This document shows, piece by piece, positions 5,153-6,988 of a DNA stretch of 6,988 nucleotides. Under the pieces are notes generated by a model. The model saw only the letters and a program-made list of their open reading frames with translations, was not told the DNA's origin and searched no databases. The number at the start of each line of letters is the position of its first letter. Positions within the stretch are counted from its first letter, which is position 1. The position numbers and the translations under genes are program-made. The stretch comes from Spongiibacteraceae bacterium (GTDB taxonomy: Bacteria; Pseudomonadota; Gammaproteobacteria; Pseudomonadales; PIVM01), in NCBI GenBank assembly GCA_030618505.1, contig JAUXDF010000173.1, positions 1 to 6,988 on the forward strand. Reading direction: 5' to 3'.

Positions 5153-6988
5153 ATGAAAATTAATAAAAGAAATTACTTTCCGACCTGGCTGAGCGTGATT
5201 GCAGCTTCTGTGGTATTGGTCGGTTGTGGCGGTAACTCGAAAAACTCTGATCCTGCAGTACCGAGGCAGTCTGCATCGGTGTTGGAGGGCTATCTAAAGG
5301 CGGGTTTGAGTCAAAGCAGCCGAACGATGCCAATGACCGAGGCTGCCCCGGTGGCGGCGATTGCAGAGGATAGCAGCGGTGCGAGCGAAAGCTTCAGTGC
5401 TACATCAGAGACCAATACCCAGGAGGCAGGGGTTGATGAGCTCAATTGGCTAAAGAATGATACGCAATACATCTTTGCTTATGGTGGCGATTCTGGTGGC
5501 AATATATACGGTATTCCGGAAGTTGCAATTGAGGATGACTCTGTTACAGGATTGGCTGAAATTGATGACTCGGCACAAATTAAAGTCTACCGTATGGAGG
5601 CCGGCGAGATCGCCGCACCGCTGGTAAATAGCTTGTCTACTGAGAGCTTCATACAGGGTTTATATCTTTCTGAAAGAAATGATGCTGGGCGCTCGGACCA
5701 GTTAATAATCGTTTCGACAGGGGATTTTGATGAGACTGTAAATAGGCAGGGCGGCCAAAGTTGGGACTATTGGAGCTGGCGACAGCAAGGTATAGGCGTA
5801 GAAATTTATGATGTAGCTGATCCCGCAAGGCAAATCGAGAAACTGGCTGAGCTGACAATTGAAGGCTCACTGGTGTCCAGCCGTCGTATCGGCAATCAGC
5901 TTTATCTCGTTTCCCGCTATACCTCCTATGTGCCAGATCTTGTCCTCTATCCTTACACTGATGAGCAGGTTGCCGCTAATGAAGCTTTGTTGGAAGAGGT
6001 GGAGTTGCAGGCGTTGTTGCCGCGCATCCGTATCAATGGTGAAGTACAGGCCTTGGTTACCGAGCAAAACTGTTATGTACCGGAATCGACACTCGCGGGT
6101 AATCCTACGCTGTTAACGGTTACCGCGATTAATCTCGAAAATCCCGACGACTTTACAGTGTCTTGTATCGCCGCCTATGCAGCAACGGTCTATGTTTCCA
6201 GTGAGAATGTTTATGTGGTTTCCTCAAGCTCTCAAACCAGTGACATAATTTGGATGTGGGATAATCGATCTGAGAGCTCCAGTGTTACTAGCACCATCCA
6301 TCGTTTTGAGTTAAGTAGTAATGGCCCGATTTATCGTGGCGAGGGAGCGGTAAAAGGCGAGATTGGCTGGGACAAGCAGTTTCGACTCAGTGAATATGGT
6401 GGGCACTTGAGGGTTGTTACCAGCGCTTGGGGTGACTACCTCGGTCTTGGTGATAATTTCAAAAATGATTTTACCCATAGTGTGCATACCCTGATGATTG
6501 AGAATGAGGGTTTGCGATCACTGGCAACTCTGCCCAATGAATCTCACCCGGAGCGTATTGGCAAGCCCGGGGAGTCACTTTACAGCGCGCGCTTTTTTAA
6601 GGATAAGGCTTATCTGGTAACCTTTCGAAGAACCGATCCCTTTTATGTTATCGATTTAAGTGAGGCAGCAAGCCCGGTTGTTCTGGGGGAGTTACAGATG
6701 CCCGGTTATTCCAGTTATTTACAGCCTATTGGTGATGATTTGATTCTTGGTGTAGGACGAGATGCCAATGAGGATGGGCGGGTGCTTGGAGTGAAGGTAG
6801 GGCTGTTTGATGTCTCGGTGCCTAGCGAGCCGCGCTTGCTTAATGAATATATTGTTGGTGAGGCGGGCAGCAGTTCTGCTGCAGAACATGATCATAAAGC
6901 CATTACCTTGCTGCAATCTGATCAGGGTTCACAGTGGCGACTGACCTTGCCTGTTTCCGTCAACGAAGAGCAGTCTTACCACTGGAGT
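5153..6988 (+). CDS. beta-propeller domain lipoprotein (COG4880 / Beta_propel type), 3' end outside window
   Basis: An open frame of 612 codons runs without a stop to the right edge, so the C-terminus is missing. The N-terminus is a lipoprotein signal: basic KINKR, a hydrophobic stretch (about 12-23) and lipobox LVGC with Cys25 as the lipidated residue. A low-complexity linker follows (about 26-85). Then comes TNTQEAGVDE (87-96), the hallmark entry motif of the secreted C-terminal beta-propeller family distantly related to WD40. Later family landmarks are the RLSEYGGHLRVVTS segment, the SLYSARFFKDKAYLVTF and DPFYVIDLS blades, PGYSSYLQPIGDD, and EHDHKA near the end. Cys307 and Cys338 are the only other cysteines seen and could form a disulfide. 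The family has no established reaction; a cell-surface or periplasmic binding or scaffold role is usual speculation. ATG at 5153 is preceded by GGGGTG (5141-5146) at a 6-base spacing and by a good promoter. The frame was followed codon by codon and shows no frameshift. Confidence 0.9.
   Translation, partial: MKINKRNYFPTWLSVIAASVVLVGCGGNSKNSDPAVPRQSASVLEGYLKAGLSQSSRTMPMTEAAPVAAIAEDSSGASESFSATSETNTQEAGVDELNWLKNDTQYIFAYGGDSGGNIYGIPEVAIEDDSVTGLAEIDDSAQIKVYRMEAGEIAAPLVNSLSTESFIQGLYLSERNDAGRSDQLIIVSTGDFDETVNRQGGQSWDYWSWRQQGIGVEIYDVADPARQIEKLAELTIEGSLVSSRRIGNQLYLVSRYTSYVPDLVLYPYTDEQVAANEALLEEVELQALLPRIRINGEVQALVTEQNCYVPESTLAGNPTLLTVTAINLENPDDFTVSCIAAYAATVYVSSENVYVVSSSSQTSDIIWMWDNRSESSSVTSTIHRFELSSNGPIYRGEGAVKGEIGWDKQFRLSEYGGHLRVVTSAWGDYLGLGDNFKNDFTHSVHTLMIENEGLRSLATLPNESHPERIGKPGESLYSARFFKDKAYLVTFRRTDPFYVIDLSEAASPVVLGELQMPGYSSYLQPIGDDLILGVGRDANEDGRVLGVKVGLFDVSVPSEPRLLNEYIVGEAGSSSAAEHDHKAITLLQSDQGSQWRLTLPVSVNEEQSYHWS

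Noticed and set aside
5153..6988. The right-hand gene being a frameshifted or broken pseudogene
   Set aside because: Following every codon shows one unbroken frame of 612 codons with family motifs in order; the missing end is due to the window edge only.

Overview
The window looks like chromosomal DNA of a free-living, probably marine gammaproteobacterium. The evidence is the combination of an NnrS-type membrane protein, a DUF455 diiron protein, a short SutA-like protein and a Prx5-type peroxiredoxin, with moderate GC. A lineage near Cellvibrionales/Spongiibacteraceae is my guess; nothing in the sequence proves it. There are no rRNA or tRNA genes, no CRISPR array and no transposase gene.

Layout. 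(1) 129-458, minus strand: a small basic protein with a SutA-like core. (2) 459-903: a divergent intergenic region holding a 142-bp MITE-like element (539-680) with terminal inverted repeats, a 7-bp flanking direct repeat and a perfect 19-bp internal stem. (3) 904-2049, plus: a compact PknB-type Ser/Thr kinase with one C-terminal membrane helix. (4) 2050-2338: a gap with a degenerate GGGAGAGGG-type interspersed repeat, then a sigma70-like promoter. (5) 2339-3145, plus: a DUF455 ferritin-like diiron protein. (6) 3275-4468, plus: NnrS, a polytopic heme/copper/NO-response membrane protein. (7) 4482-4961, minus: a Prx5-type peroxiredoxin, convergent with nnrS and only 13 bp from it. (8) 5153-6988, plus, running off the right edge: a beta-propeller lipoprotein (COG4880 / Beta_propel type), read by a strong sigma70 promoter with a palindrome in its spacer.

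Function. Genes 5, 6 and 7 can be read as a loose redox, metal and NO-stress neighbourhood: a diiron protein, NnrS and a thiol peroxidase. They are not one operon, because each has its own start signals and the peroxiredoxin lies on the other strand, so this link is an inference. The kinase is an orphan, with no PP2C phosphatase or FHA protein beside it. The propeller lipoprotein opens a new unit whose partners lie outside the window.

No clearly new multi-gene system is visible. The best-supported unusual item is the MITE-like element placed in the shared upstream region of the small protein and the kinase. Three of the six genes use non-ATG starts (TTG, GTG, GTG).
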